Assembly (NCBI GenBank): GCA_025408425.1
Contig: JANXYX010000025.1
Location: forward strand, 1 to 49,292
Source of the DNA: Granulicella sp.
GTDB taxonomy: Bacteria > Acidobacteriota > Terriglobia > Terriglobales > Acidobacteriaceae
Length of the DNA: 49,292 bases
Reading direction: 5' to 3'
The position numbers were made by a program, and so were the translations under genes. Numbering within the stretch: position 1 is the first letter of the stretch; each line of letters starts with the position of its first letter. Positions 9,155-17,776 of this stretch are shown piece after piece. The notes below the pieces were generated by a model. That model did no database searches, had not been told where the DNA came from, and saw only the letters and a list, made by a program, of their open reading frames with translations.

Positions 9155-9230
9155 ATTCTGCCGCGCTGAGCGATATATCTGGTTAGAATGAGTAACCGGG
9201 ACTGCCCCCGTTTTGGAGATACGCCACCGC

Positions 9231-10232
9231 ATGTCGAAGAGATTACTACTCGCACGATCCATGAAAACTCTCGGCATTCTGAGACTGATGGAGATGTACA
9301 AATCGCGGCCAGGTATTCTCATTCTCAATCACCATCGCATCGGAGATTCTTCCTCCACGCGTTTCGACCGTAAGCTATTCAGTGCGACAACGGACGAATT
9401 TGATGTGCAGCTCAAATATCTGAAAAAGCATTTTGACGTCGTCTCAGGTGGTGAACTTCAAGACCTGGTGTCTCGCAAGACTGACTTGAAGCGGATGTAT
9501 ATATCCATCACCTTCGATGACGGATATCTGGACAACTACACGCACGCACTTCCCGTACTGCTAGCGAATCAGTGCACTGCTACGTTCTTCCTGATTCCGC
9601 AGTACGTTGGCACCGGATTGATTCCGTGGTGGGATGAGATCGCGTATCTATTGCGCAACACCAGGAAAAACAAGATCTCAATCCAGCTTCCCGTACCGAT
9701 CACAATTGAGCTGGACTCTGATCGTGAGGTCGCTATTCAAAAAATGCTGCAGCATTACAAGCGACCCGATAATGTCCGTAGTGATGAACTGATGGAGGAA
9801 CTCCGCCGAGAGACTGAGTGCGTGCTTCCCGTAGTAGAGAGGCGCTTTCTGGACTGGAAAGAGGCGCGGGAGATGAACGCCGCGGGCATGTCCATCGGCT
9901 CACACACCCAGACGCACCCGATTCTTGGGCAGATTACCCCTGAACGTCAGCAATGGGAGCTGGAATATTCAAAGCAGGTAATTGAAGAAAATATCGGCAG
10001 CAAGATTTATTCACTTGCTTACCCAGTGGGCACTCCCGGGGGATTCGATATAACCACTGAGCACCTCGCCCGCTCCTTGGGATATTCAATGTGTTTTTCT
10101 TTCTACGGGGGAGTCAATACTCCGCGCAATATGAATCCTGCTAACCTGCTGCGCGGCAATACCAACTCTGCCCCTGACTTGTTTAGGACCGAGACAATGT
10201 TCCTGACCAAGCTGGGCCGACTGCCGCACTAG
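9231..10232 (+). CDS. Polysaccharide deacetylase (NodB homology domain)
   Basis: A 333-residue carbohydrate esterase family 4-like protein. Catalytic base and metal ligand are in TFDDGYLDN (residues 94-102), and the metal-binding histidines lie in SHTQTH (about 224-229). RFLDWKEAREMNAAGMSIGS and the late LAYPVGTPGG segment fit the barrel. Such enzymes remove N-acetyl groups from GlcNAc-type polymers. There is no clear signal peptide, so it may act in the cytoplasm or at the membrane on a lipid-linked glycan. ATG 9231 was preferred to TTG 9213; GGAG at 9214 is rather far from it, so the start is uncertain. Probably co-transcribed with the ATP-grasp gene. Confidence 0.88.
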   Translation: MSKRLLLARSMKTLGILRLMEMYKSRPGILILNHHRIGDSSSTRFDRKLFSATTDEFDVQLKYLKKHFDVVSGGELQDLVSRKTDLKRMYISITFDDGYLDNYTHALPVLLANQCTATFFLIPQYVGTGLIPWWDEIAYLLRNTRKNKISIQLPVPITIELDSDREVAIQKMLQHYKRPDNVRSDELMEELRRETECVLPVVERRFLDWKEAREMNAAGMSIGSHTQTHPILGQITPERQQWELEYSKQVIEENIGSKIYSLAYPVGTPGGFDITTEHLARSLGYSMCFSFYGGVNTPRNMNPANLLRGNTNSAPDLFRTETMFLTKLGRLPH

Positions 10233-10624
10233 GATCATGCAAGCGCATCCGAATTTTTCCAGAAGATTCGGGATGCTGATAGCCTCTGCGATCAATTTTC
10301 TTGCATAAGGTTTCAACGATCCAACGCACTGCATGAGCCGCACCACGCGATTGTGGGGGCATGTTCGCTTGCGCTTGCATGAGCAAGTGACTCCAGAATT
10401 AGTGAAACGTGATTCCGTATTGTGCGGTAAAGTGATGTAATACTCTTTAGCTCCGCAGTACATCCTGTCTTGCAGTATGCAGCCAGTCCCCGTCGACGGC
10501 TCAAAGGCTTCAATGGACACGCTGCTCCTAGTTTGCCCGCGAACCGATTCATGCCTGTGGGTAACATCGACTCCGTCTATTTCACTCTTGGATCATCGCT
10601 TCCACTAATTCAATCGAGGTGTTT
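10233..10624. other. Intergenic region, no convincing gene
   Basis: 392 bases. Minus-strand open frames (for example 10313-10567) show no recognisable domain and no ribosome binding site. A small palindrome CTTGCATGAGCAAG lies near 10373-10386. The last part should hold the promoter of the amine oxidase gene. A degraded insertion element is possible but I cannot support it. Confidence 0.4.
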
Positions 10625-12208
10625 ATGGGAATTTCCAGACGCAATTTTCTGATGCGCGTAGGCCAGGCGGGTGGTTATAGTGCCGCATTTGCAACCATGC
10701 AATCGCTGGGCCTGATGCCCATGAAGGGAGCATTAGCCGAGCCCATTAAGGCAGCCGCAGGAACAGGAAAGGGTGTAAAGGTAGTGGTACTGGGTGGAGG
10801 TATCGGTGGCTTAGTCGCTGCCTATGAGCTTAAGAAACTGGGCTACGAAGTTACTCTTCTAGAGGCCAGAGAGAGGCCTGGCGGACGCAACTGGACAGGG
10901 CGCAACGGAACGAAGGTAGAGTTCGTTGATGGCACAACCCAGACGATTGCGTGGGAAGAGGGCAACTACCAAAATCTCGGTCCGGCGCGGCTGCCCTCCA
11001 CCCACTGGACGATGCTTGGATATTGCAGGGAGCTTAGCGTGCCGCTGGAGGTTGAGATCAACACTTCGCGGTCCACCCTTCTTCAGAATGACCAGGCGAA
11101 CGGTGGTGCAGCTGTACCGCAGCGAAAGGCAATCAACGATACCCGTGGCCACGTGTCTGAGTTGCTGTCAAAATGTCTCTCGCAAGGTGCGCTGGATGCC
11201 GACCTGACCAAGGAAGACCGCGAGCGGATGACCACATTCCTGAAGATCTATGGCCCGTTGGATAAGACGGGAGCATACGTGGGATCGGACCGGGCGGGCT
11301 ACAAGACCACACCTGGAGCAGGAAGCCAGGTTCCCGTTCCCGAAGTGCCGATGAGCATGCACATGCTCCTGGATGAGGGATTCTGGGGCGGCATGCTGTA
11401 TGAAGAGGCGTGGGACTGGCAGGCAACCATGATGCAGCCAGTGGGCGGAATGGACCAGATTCCATATGCGTTTGCAAAGTCCCTCGGACCAGTCGTCCAA
11501 TACAGCTCGCCAGTAACGGAGATCAAGAAGACCTCTCAGGGTGTACTGGTGTCGTATACCCATGACGGAGCTGCGAAGCAAATTGAAGCAGCCTACTGTG
11601 TCTGCGCAATGCCATTTTCGATGTTGAAAAAGATCCCTCACGACTTTTCTCCAGCAGTCACGAAGGTGATTGAAGATAGCACGATGGACGGGTTTTATAA
11701 GATAGCCTGGGAAAGCCGCAGATTCTGGGAGGAAGACTACAACATCTACGGCGGCCTATCTTTTCTGGCGCAGGGGCCCAGCCCCGTGTGGTATCCCTCT
11801 TCGCGCCTTATGCATCCGACGGGGATTGTAGTATCTGGCTACTCTCAGGAACTGGGGACACCGTTTTTCAATCTGACATTAGAAGAGAAGTTTGCGGCGT
11901 CCCGCAGCTCGATTGAGAAAATACATCCCGGTCACGGGAAAGAGCTGAAGAATCCTGTCTTCTGCGGCTGGAAAAGGGTGAAGTGGAATGAAGGCTCCTG
12001 GATTCAAAGCTATGGCGGCGGTGCGAGTGGCTACGATGTAGTAACTCAGGGCGATGGCCCCATCTACTTTGCCGGAGACACGATCAGTCACATTGTAGGC
12101 TGGCAGGAGGGCGCTGCCCTAAGTGCGAGGAGAGCAGTGGACATGATCAGCGACAAAGTGAAGATGGCCCGCCTCGCGGGTTCGGCCCGAGATACTTCCG
12201 AAGCCTAA
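10625..12208 (+). CDS. Tat-exported flavin-dependent amine oxidase
   Basis: A 527-residue FAD enzyme. It begins with a twin-arginine signal (SRRNFLMR at residues 4-11, then a Gly/Ala-rich hydrophobic stretch), so it should be exported folded. The FAD-binding Rossmann motif VLGGGIGGLVAAYELKKLG (about 55-73) with LLEARERPGGRNWT and the C-terminal IYFAGDTISHIVGWQEGA are diagnostic of the monoamine oxidase / L-amino-acid oxidase superfamily. The reaction would oxidise an amine to an imine with release of H2O2; the substrate is unknown. Start ATG 10625 has GAGG six bases upstream. An exported RidA-type imine deaminase follows 67 bases downstream, a functionally sensible pair. Confidence 0.92.
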   Translation: MGISRRNFLMRVGQAGGYSAAFATMQSLGLMPMKGALAEPIKAAAGTGKGVKVVVLGGGIGGLVAAYELKKLGYEVTLLEARERPGGRNWTGRNGTKVEFVDGTTQTIAWEEGNYQNLGPARLPSTHWTMLGYCRELSVPLEVEINTSRSTLLQNDQANGGAAVPQRKAINDTRGHVSELLSKCLSQGALDADLTKEDRERMTTFLKIYGPLDKTGAYVGSDRAGYKTTPGAGSQVPVPEVPMSMHMLLDEGFWGGMLYEEAWDWQATMMQPVGGMDQIPYAFAKSLGPVVQYSSPVTEIKKTSQGVLVSYTHDGAAKQIEAAYCVCAMPFSMLKKIPHDFSPAVTKVIEDSTMDGFYKIAWESRRFWEEDYNIYGGLSFLAQGPSPVWYPSSRLMHPTGIVVSGYSQELGTPFFNLTLEEKFAASRSSIEKIHPGHGKELKNPVFCGWKRVKWNEGSWIQSYGGGASGYDVVTQGDGPIYFAGDTISHIVGWQEGAALSARRAVDMISDKVKMARLAGSARDTSEA

Positions 12209-12275
12209 TATCTCTACACATTGATTCATCACTTAGAAACCAGCACGACAGGTTACCTATTAACAAGGAGAACTT

Positions 12276-12770
12276 ATGAAGAGCTTAGCGACAGTATTAG
12301 TGGCGGCAGCAATGCTTGCGGTTCCATCTGCGATTGAGGCCCAGGTCGTTGTGAAGCATTTGCAGCCGAACGAAAAGTCGCCAATTGCGAATGGGGTATG
12401 GGCCGGCGATACGCTCTACCTGAGCGGTCAGCTGGCTTCTCCGGTGACGCCGGCTGATGCAGCCAAGGGCACCCCTGCGGTATATGGCGATACAAAAGCA
12501 CAAGCATTCTCCGCGCTGACGAAGATTCAAGCGCTGCTGAAAGAGCAGGGTCTGGACATGAAAGATGTTGTAAAGATGACAGTTTTTCTGGCAGGCGACC
12601 CGGCCAATGGCGGGAAGCTCGACTTTGCGGGACTGCAAGCGTCTTATCTGCAGTTTTTTGGAACCACGGAGCAGCCAAACAAGCCCGCGCGCAGCGCAAT
12701 GCAGGTTGCTGCCTTAGCAGCTCCGTGGGCGCTTGTAGAGATCGAAGTAATTGCTGTGAAGAGCAAGTAA
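12276..12770 (+). CDS. Exported RidA/YjgF-family protein (imine/enamine deaminase)
   Basis: A 164-residue protein with a cleavable signal peptide (MKSLATVLVAAAMLAVPSA, cleavage near residue 20-23) and a RidA fold: LYLSGQLAS near residue 50, VVKMTVFLAGD and a C-terminal RSAMQVAALA in which the arginine is the catalytic/binding residue of the active RidA group. RidA enzymes hydrolyse reactive imines or enamines to ketones and ammonia. AAGGAGAA precedes ATG 12276. The export signal is unusual for a family whose best-known members are cytosolic, and matches the exported amine oxidase just upstream, whose direct product is an imine. The shared pathway is inferred. Confidence 0.9.
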   Translation: MKSLATVLVAAAMLAVPSAIEAQVVVKHLQPNEKSPIANGVWAGDTLYLSGQLASPVTPADAAKGTPAVYGDTKAQAFSALTKIQALLKEQGLDMKDVVKMTVFLAGDPANGGKLDFAGLQASYLQFFGTTEQPNKPARSAMQVAALAAPWALVEIEVIAVKSK

Positions 12771-12836
12771 GACATTAAAGACATGACGGCGGAACTTATC
12801 GGCTCCGCTATCTTTGCTGCATCTCAACCAGATACG

Positions 12837-12869
12837 CCAAGGCCCTGACTATAGCTGTCAGGGCCTTGG
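12837..12869. terminator. Stem-loop between convergent genes, likely bidirectional terminator
   Basis: A perfect 13-bp stem (CCAAGGCCCTGAC with GTCAGGGCCTTGG) closes a 7-base loop. It lies between the stops of the RidA gene (12770) and the radical SAM gene (12903). No long T tract follows on either strand, so termination or mRNA-end protection is inferred from position. Confidence 0.75.
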
Positions 12870-12902
12870 TACTTCAGATGTCTTAGGAGAGTTGGGGATA
12901 AG

Positions 12903-14036
12903 TCAGGCCATCGAATAGGCAGTTTCCGGTTCATATGGGCAAAAGGGATCGCTCGCCAACGGATCGCCAGTAGCGGCAAATGCTCTTGCCCGAGAACCAC
13001 CGCACAGTGCGCGGTATTCGCAATGCCCGCATTTTCCCTTGAATGTACTGGGGGCGTGTAGTGCCTGGAACATCGGAGCATCGCGGTAGATATCCACGAT
13101 GTTGTCTGTGCGCACGTTCCCCATGGCTAACGGTAGAAAACCTGCAGGGTAGATGTCTCCCTGGTTAGAGACGAACATAATTCCGTGCCCATCGCGAATT
13201 CCAAAACCACGATATACAGAAGTTCGCTCGATTTCATTGGCCACCATGCCATTTGCACGCATTCGATTCAGTGCGACACGGCGATAGGAGGGAGCTTCCG
13301 TCGTCTTGATCGCAAACGGAGAGACTTGGGCTAGATCATAGATCCAGTGCATCAGTTCTTCGCCGCGCTCGCCAGAGACAGGCTGAAGTACTTTGCCACG
13401 ACCGACCTCAATCAGGAAAAATAGACTCCAGCGCATCACCTTCAATGTCTTGAGTAGTTCATAGACAGCGGGCAGATCGTCTACTGTCTCTTCTGAGACC
13501 AGGGTGTTGATCTGAATTGGCATTCCCAACTTTGCTGCATCTTCTGCCGCGCGGATCGTCCAATCAAAGCAGCCTGCCACACCGCGCACAGCTTCATGCC
13601 GCACGGCATTGGAGCCGTCGAGGCTGAGACCGAGACTCTCAATGCCGTGTGCTTTCAAGCCTGCAAGAGCGTCGATGGTTAGATCTCCAGTCGCGCTGGG
13701 TGTAATCGAAACTGTCAGTCCCAACGTGCGCGCATCATCGATCAGATCGTATAAGTCAGTACGTCTGAGAGGGTCCCCTCCAGTCAGGATCAAATGCGGC
13801 AGGGGCTTATCGAAGGCAGCTATCTGGCGGAGAAGATTCTTACTTTCAGCATGCGTGAGTTCATTAGGGTGCGCCGCTGAGACGGCTTCCGCTCGGCAAT
13901 GGCGGCAAGCCAGAGCACAGGCCTGTGTCATCTCCCAGTAAACCAACATCGGGTTTCTGGAATAGTCGTGGGCAGCGGCGCGGTGCGAGTGTGTGGGTAC
14001 TGGGGCGACTATAGTTCGGATATCAACGGTAGACAT
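12903..14036 (-). CDS. Radical SAM/SPASM enzyme next to hemY
   Basis: A 377-residue radical SAM enzyme. The [4Fe-4S] cluster motif CALACRHC has cysteines at residues 40, 44 and 47, the glycine motif is LILTGGDPLRR, and a C-terminal SPASM-like region (CGHCEYRALCGG, then DPFCPYEP) holds cysteines for an auxiliary cluster. The architecture resembles the Ahb heme-pathway enzymes and related peptide- or tetrapyrrole-modifying SPASM proteins. It starts 11 bases after the end of hemY on the same strand, so the two are surely co-transcribed; a role in heme or heme-derivative synthesis or maturation is therefore the best inference. The exact reaction cannot be read from the sequence. Confidence 0.88.
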   Translation of the reverse strand: MSTVDIRTIVAPVPTHSHRAAAHDYSRNPMLVYWEMTQACALACRHCRAEAVSAAHPNELTHAESKNLLRQIAAFDKPLPHLILTGGDPLRRTDLYDLIDDARTLGLTVSITPSATGDLTIDALAGLKAHGIESLGLSLDGSNAVRHEAVRGVAGCFDWTIRAAEDAAKLGMPIQINTLVSEETVDDLPAVYELLKTLKVMRWSLFFLIEVGRGKVLQPVSGERGEELMHWIYDLAQVSPFAIKTTEAPSYRRVALNRMRANGMVANEIERTSVYRGFGIRDGHGIMFVSNQGDIYPAGFLPLAMGNVRTDNIVDIYRDAPMFQALHAPSTFKGKCGHCEYRALCGGSRARAFAATGDPLASDPFCPYEPETAYSMA

Positions 14037-14047
14037 TCCTTGCTCTC

Positions 14048-15499
14048 CTATGAGGGAACAGAAACGGACGAGAATGTATCTGTAAAAGCGCGGTTGGTGT
14101 GACGTTGCATCTGTACAATTTGCAGAGCTGTTTTCATTCCGCTTTGAATACAGTCCGGAATACCCGAACCGTGGTAAGCAGCACCCGCCAAGTAAATGCC
14201 TGAATGGGTTGCAACGATCTGCTCGATTTCACTGACCAGCGCACGATGCCCCACCTCATACTGTGGGTTTGACTTGTGCCAGCGATAGGCCTTGGCTAAG
14301 ACGGGTGTCGCACTAATACCCATGATTTCCTGCAGTTCACGTCGAGCAATACGGACAAGCGCCGCCTCATCCATTTCCACAATGTCTTCCGCGAGTGCAC
14401 CGCCCATAAAGACCCGAATGAGGATGCAGTCATCCGGCGCACGATGCATGAATTTTGTCGAAGACCACGAACACGCGGTAATTTTGCGACCCTCGCTCTG
14501 AGGCACGATAAAGCCAAACCCGTTGAGCGGATGGGCTACGTCTACCCGCTTGAATCCTAGCGAAACTGTAGCGGTTGAGGTATATCGGATTCCTCGCAAT
14601 TTTTCAGCTAACTGGAAGTTCGTTCGCTGCAGCAGATCGGCAGTTATATAGGCAGGCGTAGCGAAGACAATGTCGTCTGCGAGGATGTTCGTCCCGTCAC
14701 TTAGAGCAATCCTGTAATGGTTGGCATCGGGAGTGACAGACAATACTCGGCAATTAAGTCGTAGAGCTTTGGGATTCAGTCGAGCGGCAATCGCCTCTGT
14801 TAGCTGCTGCAAGCCGCCGCGCAACGTCATAAACATGGAGGTTCGTTTAGACGTGGAGGCAGGGCTTGCTTGTGTCTTTTTTGTCTTCATCATTTTTAGA
14901 AGAAGGCTGCGATGTGTCGTCTCCATCTCAACGAATACTGGGAAGGTACTTTGTAAACTCAGTTTCTCAGGATCTGCTGCGTGGATGCCTGCCATCAGAG
15001 GAGCGGCAATCTTATCCAACGCCTCTGCCCCCAAACGTCTGCGGACAAAACTAGCAAGACTTTCATCGGCCTTGCTAGTTGTTCGTGGCACAAAAATCTC
15101 CATCCCCATGCGCAGCTTGCCAGGCCATGAAATCAATCGTGATCGCAAGAATGGGAGGATCATAGTGGGAGCCATTAGCATCATGCCCTCGGGCATTGGG
15201 TGTAGACGATGTTCGCTTAAAACATACGTGCTGATTTGTTGTCCTCCGTTCGAACCGATCAGCTGATCGTCTAATCCCAACGCGGTGCATAGATCCAACG
15301 TAGCTTTCTTCTGAGCCAAGAAGGAATCGGGGCCGCCTTCTACCAGGAAGCCATTCTCGTGTGTCGAGGTGATCTTCCCACCAAGCAGTGGCGAGCCTTC
15401 AATCAGCGTGTATTCGGCGGTACCAGCTGCGTATTCCTGTAAGTAATAAGCAGTTGCTAAGCCCGTAATTCCTCCGCCAATAATTACTGTTTTACTCAT
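14048..15499 (-). CDS. hemY: Protoporphyrinogen oxidase, HemY type
   Basis: A 483-residue FAD enzyme that oxidises protoporphyrinogen IX (or coproporphyrinogen III in the alternative pathway) in late heme synthesis. It opens with the dinucleotide-binding motif VIIGGGITGLATAYYL and has LIEGSPLLGGKI, GFLVEGGPDSFLAQK and a C-terminal GIYLAGAAYHGSGIPDCIQSG, all typical of HemY/PPOX. Length is normal for the family. It is first in a two-gene minus-strand operon with the radical SAM gene. Upstream, a TGTGA-N6-TCACA palindrome lies 117 bases from its start codon, suggesting control by a CRP/FNR-family regulator shared with the divergent gene at 15748. Confidence 0.9.
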   Translation of the reverse strand: MSKTVIIGGGITGLATAYYLQEYAAGTAEYTLIEGSPLLGGKITSTHENGFLVEGGPDSFLAQKKATLDLCTALGLDDQLIGSNGGQQISTYVLSEHRLHPMPEGMMLMAPTMILPFLRSRLISWPGKLRMGMEIFVPRTTSKADESLASFVRRRLGAEALDKIAAPLMAGIHAADPEKLSLQSTFPVFVEMETTHRSLLLKMMKTKKTQASPASTSKRTSMFMTLRGGLQQLTEAIAARLNPKALRLNCRVLSVTPDANHYRIALSDGTNILADDIVFATPAYITADLLQRTNFQLAEKLRGIRYTSTATVSLGFKRVDVAHPLNGFGFIVPQSEGRKITACSWSSTKFMHRAPDDCILIRVFMGGALAEDIVEMDEAALVRIARRELQEIMGISATPVLAKAYRWHKSNPQYEVGHRALVSEIEQIVATHSGIYLAGAAYHGSGIPDCIQSGMKTALQIVQMQRHTNRAFTDTFSSVSVPS

Positions 15500-15615
15500 T
15501 GTTGTTTCACTAATTCAGTTCTCATGCTTCACTCGCGATCCTGCGTCCCGGAATGTGGCTTTGTACAGGCACTTGATTCAGCAAGATCAGGCTAATGGCT
15601 GACGCGCGCTTCTCT

Positions 15616-15631
15616 TGTGACGTGCGTCACA
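15616..15631. promoter_or_regulatory. CRP-like operator TGTGA-N6-TCACA
   Basis: TGTGACGTGCGTCACA is a perfect two-fold palindrome (7-bp arms around TG) that matches the CRP consensus half-sites exactly. It lies in the divergent 248-base spacer between hemY (15499) and the gene at 15748, exactly 117 bases from each start codon. The binding protein is not known. Confidence 0.65.
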
Positions 15632-15747
15632 CAAGGATTTCAATTCGTGCTGTTGTATTCGGATCGGATGTTCACTTAATCAACCTTGAACTTCATAGTT
15701 ACAAAACTAATACGGTAAGTCGTAGCACCGAGTGACACAATGAACCT

Positions 15748-17181
15748 ATGAACAGCTATCCGGTAATTATTCAGGGCGGCATGGGTGTTGGGGTATCAAA
15801 CTGGCGTCTGGCGCAAACTGTCTCGCGTCTGGGTCAACTTGGGGTGGTCTCAGGAACAGCTCTGGACCAGATTCTCGTTCGACGTTTGCAGGATGGCGAT
15901 CCCGGCGGCCACGTGCGTCGGGGATTGGATGCATTTCCATTTCCTGCCATGGGCGAGCGGATTTGGCAGGCGTATTTTATCTCCGGGGGGAAGACCAAAC
16001 AATCGCCCTACCGGCTTCCACCGCCACACGCGAAAGATAACCCGCGCGAGTTGTCAGAATTGTGTATCGCTGGAAACTTCGTGGAAGTGTTTCTGGCTCG
16101 CGAAGGGCATCGAAACCCGGTAGGCATCAACTATCTGGAAAAGATCCAGACCGCGCTTCTGCCGGGCATATACGGGGCCATGCTGGCTGGAGTTGATTAT
16201 GTCTTGATGGGTGCGGGTATTCCGCTGAAGATTCCTGGCGTATTGGATCAATTTGTCGAGCATCAGTCAGCGGAATATGCCCTTCATGTCACAGGTTCGC
16301 TGGAGGGTGATGAAACGACCACCTACTTCAACCCGAGCGACTTCGTTGAGGGTGCTCTTGCCCCATTGACTCGGCCCAGATTTCTACCCATCGTTTCTTC
16401 CAACACGCTTGCATCAACGATGCTCAAGAAGGCGAACGGAAGAGTGGATGGACTGGTGATCGAAATGAGGACCGCTGGGGGGCACAACGCTCCGCCGCGT
16501 GGGAAGCTGCTCCTTTCGGAGGCGGGCGAACCAGTCTACGGAGAACGGGACGCGATCGACATAGGAAAGCTCTGCGAACTCGGGGTTCCATTCTGGCTCG
16601 CTGGAGGATACGGACGACCGGAGAAGCTGCAGGAGGCGCTGGCCAAGGGCGCAACGGGAGTGCAGGTAGGAACGGCGTTTGAATTCGCAGCGGAATCCGG
16701 ATTACGTGAGGACTACAAGCAGGCACTGCTAGCCAAGGCGATTGCGGGTGAGGCGGTAGTATTCACAGATCCGCTGGCGTCTCCCACTGGATTTCCTTTC
16801 AAGGTTGCGAGACTGGATGGTACCGGTTCGGAGCCAGAGGCATACGCAGCCAGACCCCGAATATGCGACCTTGGCTTCCTGCGCGAAGCATATCGAACAT
16901 CGGAAGGCGGGATTGGCTATCGCTGTCCGGCAGAACCGCTGAGCCTATACCTTGCAAAGGGAGGGAGAGCGGAAGATACCCTGGGTAGAAAATGCATATG
17001 CAATGCTCTTCTGGCAAACGTCGGTCTACCACAGGTAAGGAATGGACAGCGCGTAGAAAATGGAATCGTGACCGCAGGCGACGATCTGAATTCCATCTCT
17101 CAATTTTTGGCGCACGGTAATCTCCACTACACCGCTGCGGAAGTGATTTCGAACCTTCTCAAGGGGACCGCGCAGCCTTGA
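15748..17181 (+). CDS. Nitronate monooxygenase / 2-nitropropane dioxygenase family protein with long C-terminal part
   Basis: A 477-residue FMN-type TIM-barrel protein. The start PVIIQGGMGVGVSNWRLA, the middle IEMRTAGGHNAPPRG and the phosphate-binding end GATGVQVGTAFEFAAESG are hallmarks of the nitronate monooxygenase / FabK / PfaD-like superfamily. Members oxidise alkyl nitronates or act as enoyl reductases; the substrate here is open. Classical members are ~320-350 residues, so the extra ~130 C-terminal residues are notable: they contain clustered cysteines (RPRICDLG, GYRCPAEP, GRKCICNALL) that could bind a metal or cluster. It is divergent from hemY across a shared CRP-like site. Confidence 0.85.
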   Translation: MNSYPVIIQGGMGVGVSNWRLAQTVSRLGQLGVVSGTALDQILVRRLQDGDPGGHVRRGLDAFPFPAMGERIWQAYFISGGKTKQSPYRLPPPHAKDNPRELSELCIAGNFVEVFLAREGHRNPVGINYLEKIQTALLPGIYGAMLAGVDYVLMGAGIPLKIPGVLDQFVEHQSAEYALHVTGSLEGDETTTYFNPSDFVEGALAPLTRPRFLPIVSSNTLASTMLKKANGRVDGLVIEMRTAGGHNAPPRGKLLLSEAGEPVYGERDAIDIGKLCELGVPFWLAGGYGRPEKLQEALAKGATGVQVGTAFEFAAESGLREDYKQALLAKAIAGEAVVFTDPLASPTGFPFKVARLDGTGSEPEAYAARPRICDLGFLREAYRTSEGGIGYRCPAEPLSLYLAKGGRAEDTLGRKCICNALLANVGLPQVRNGQRVENGIVTAGDDLNSISQFLAHGNLHYTAAEVISNLLKGTAQP

Positions 17182-17407
17182 GACTTGGGCCGGCTTCCCC
17201 GAGCCAAAGTTGACGTTCCTTCTCCCATGATCTGACTGTGAATTTTGGCTAACGGACAGGCCGCCGTGGCATTCTCTGGCCCATATGCCCATTTCTACTC
17301 AATTTCGACGTTCGGCACACAATGGCTCCCGCCCCGGCAACTAAGGCTTTACCCCACCCAAGTCTAGTGTTGCGTTAAGCGGGGAAACCCTGATAGCCTC
17401 GTTTGCC

Positions 17408-17776
17408 ATGGAACTGCAGATCAGGATGATTCCGTCACCAGAAGATCCCCCGTGGAGAAGCGAAGACTACCAGTCGGAGCTCCGCAACCTTGGACTGACT
17501 CTTAGATCTGACGGCTTGCAGATTCAAGACGTTGGCCCGTCCTCAGTCCGCGCAGGGAGCCCACCTGCAATATCAGGGGAGTGGAGAGTCAATCTCGGCG
17601 CTTCGCTCGGTCCAATCCTCAGAGTTCCAGTTGGCTCCTGGTTACAAGCCCGTCATGGTCGCACCGTTCGCTTGACGATCGGGGAGATAGAAGCAGACGT
17701 GCGAACTGTCGATGAGTTAATAAGCGTTGTCAAGATCGCCAAGTTCTACCAGGAAGCCGAGGAGGATGAATCCTGA
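17408..17776 (+). CDS. Small protein resembling the EACC1 conflict-system component
   Basis: A 122-residue protein without signal peptide or obvious enzymatic motif. The N-terminal half (MELQIRMIPS, then SELRNLGLTLRSDGLQIQDVG) is followed by a glycine-containing turn and a helix-strand segment SWLQARHGRTVRLTIGEIE with TVDELISVVKIAK. This layout resembles the effector-associated constant component EACC1 of NTP-dependent conflict systems (described by Aravind's group), in which it acts as adaptor for caspase- or trypsin-like effectors. That match is from memory and not certain. A second ATG with a GAGGAGG site lies inside the end of this gene (17766), as in EACC1 operons, but the downstream frame ends after 31 codons. 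Confidence 0.6.
   Translation: MELQIRMIPSPEDPPWRSEDYQSELRNLGLTLRSDGLQIQDVGPSSVRAGSPPAISGEWRVNLGASLGPILRVPVGSWLQARHGRTVRLTIGEIEADVRTVDELISVVKIAKFYQEAEEDES

Noticed and set aside
10233..10600. Possible degraded transposase on the minus strand
   Set aside because: Short frames show no DDE motif or terminal inverted repeats; the resemblance was too weak to claim.
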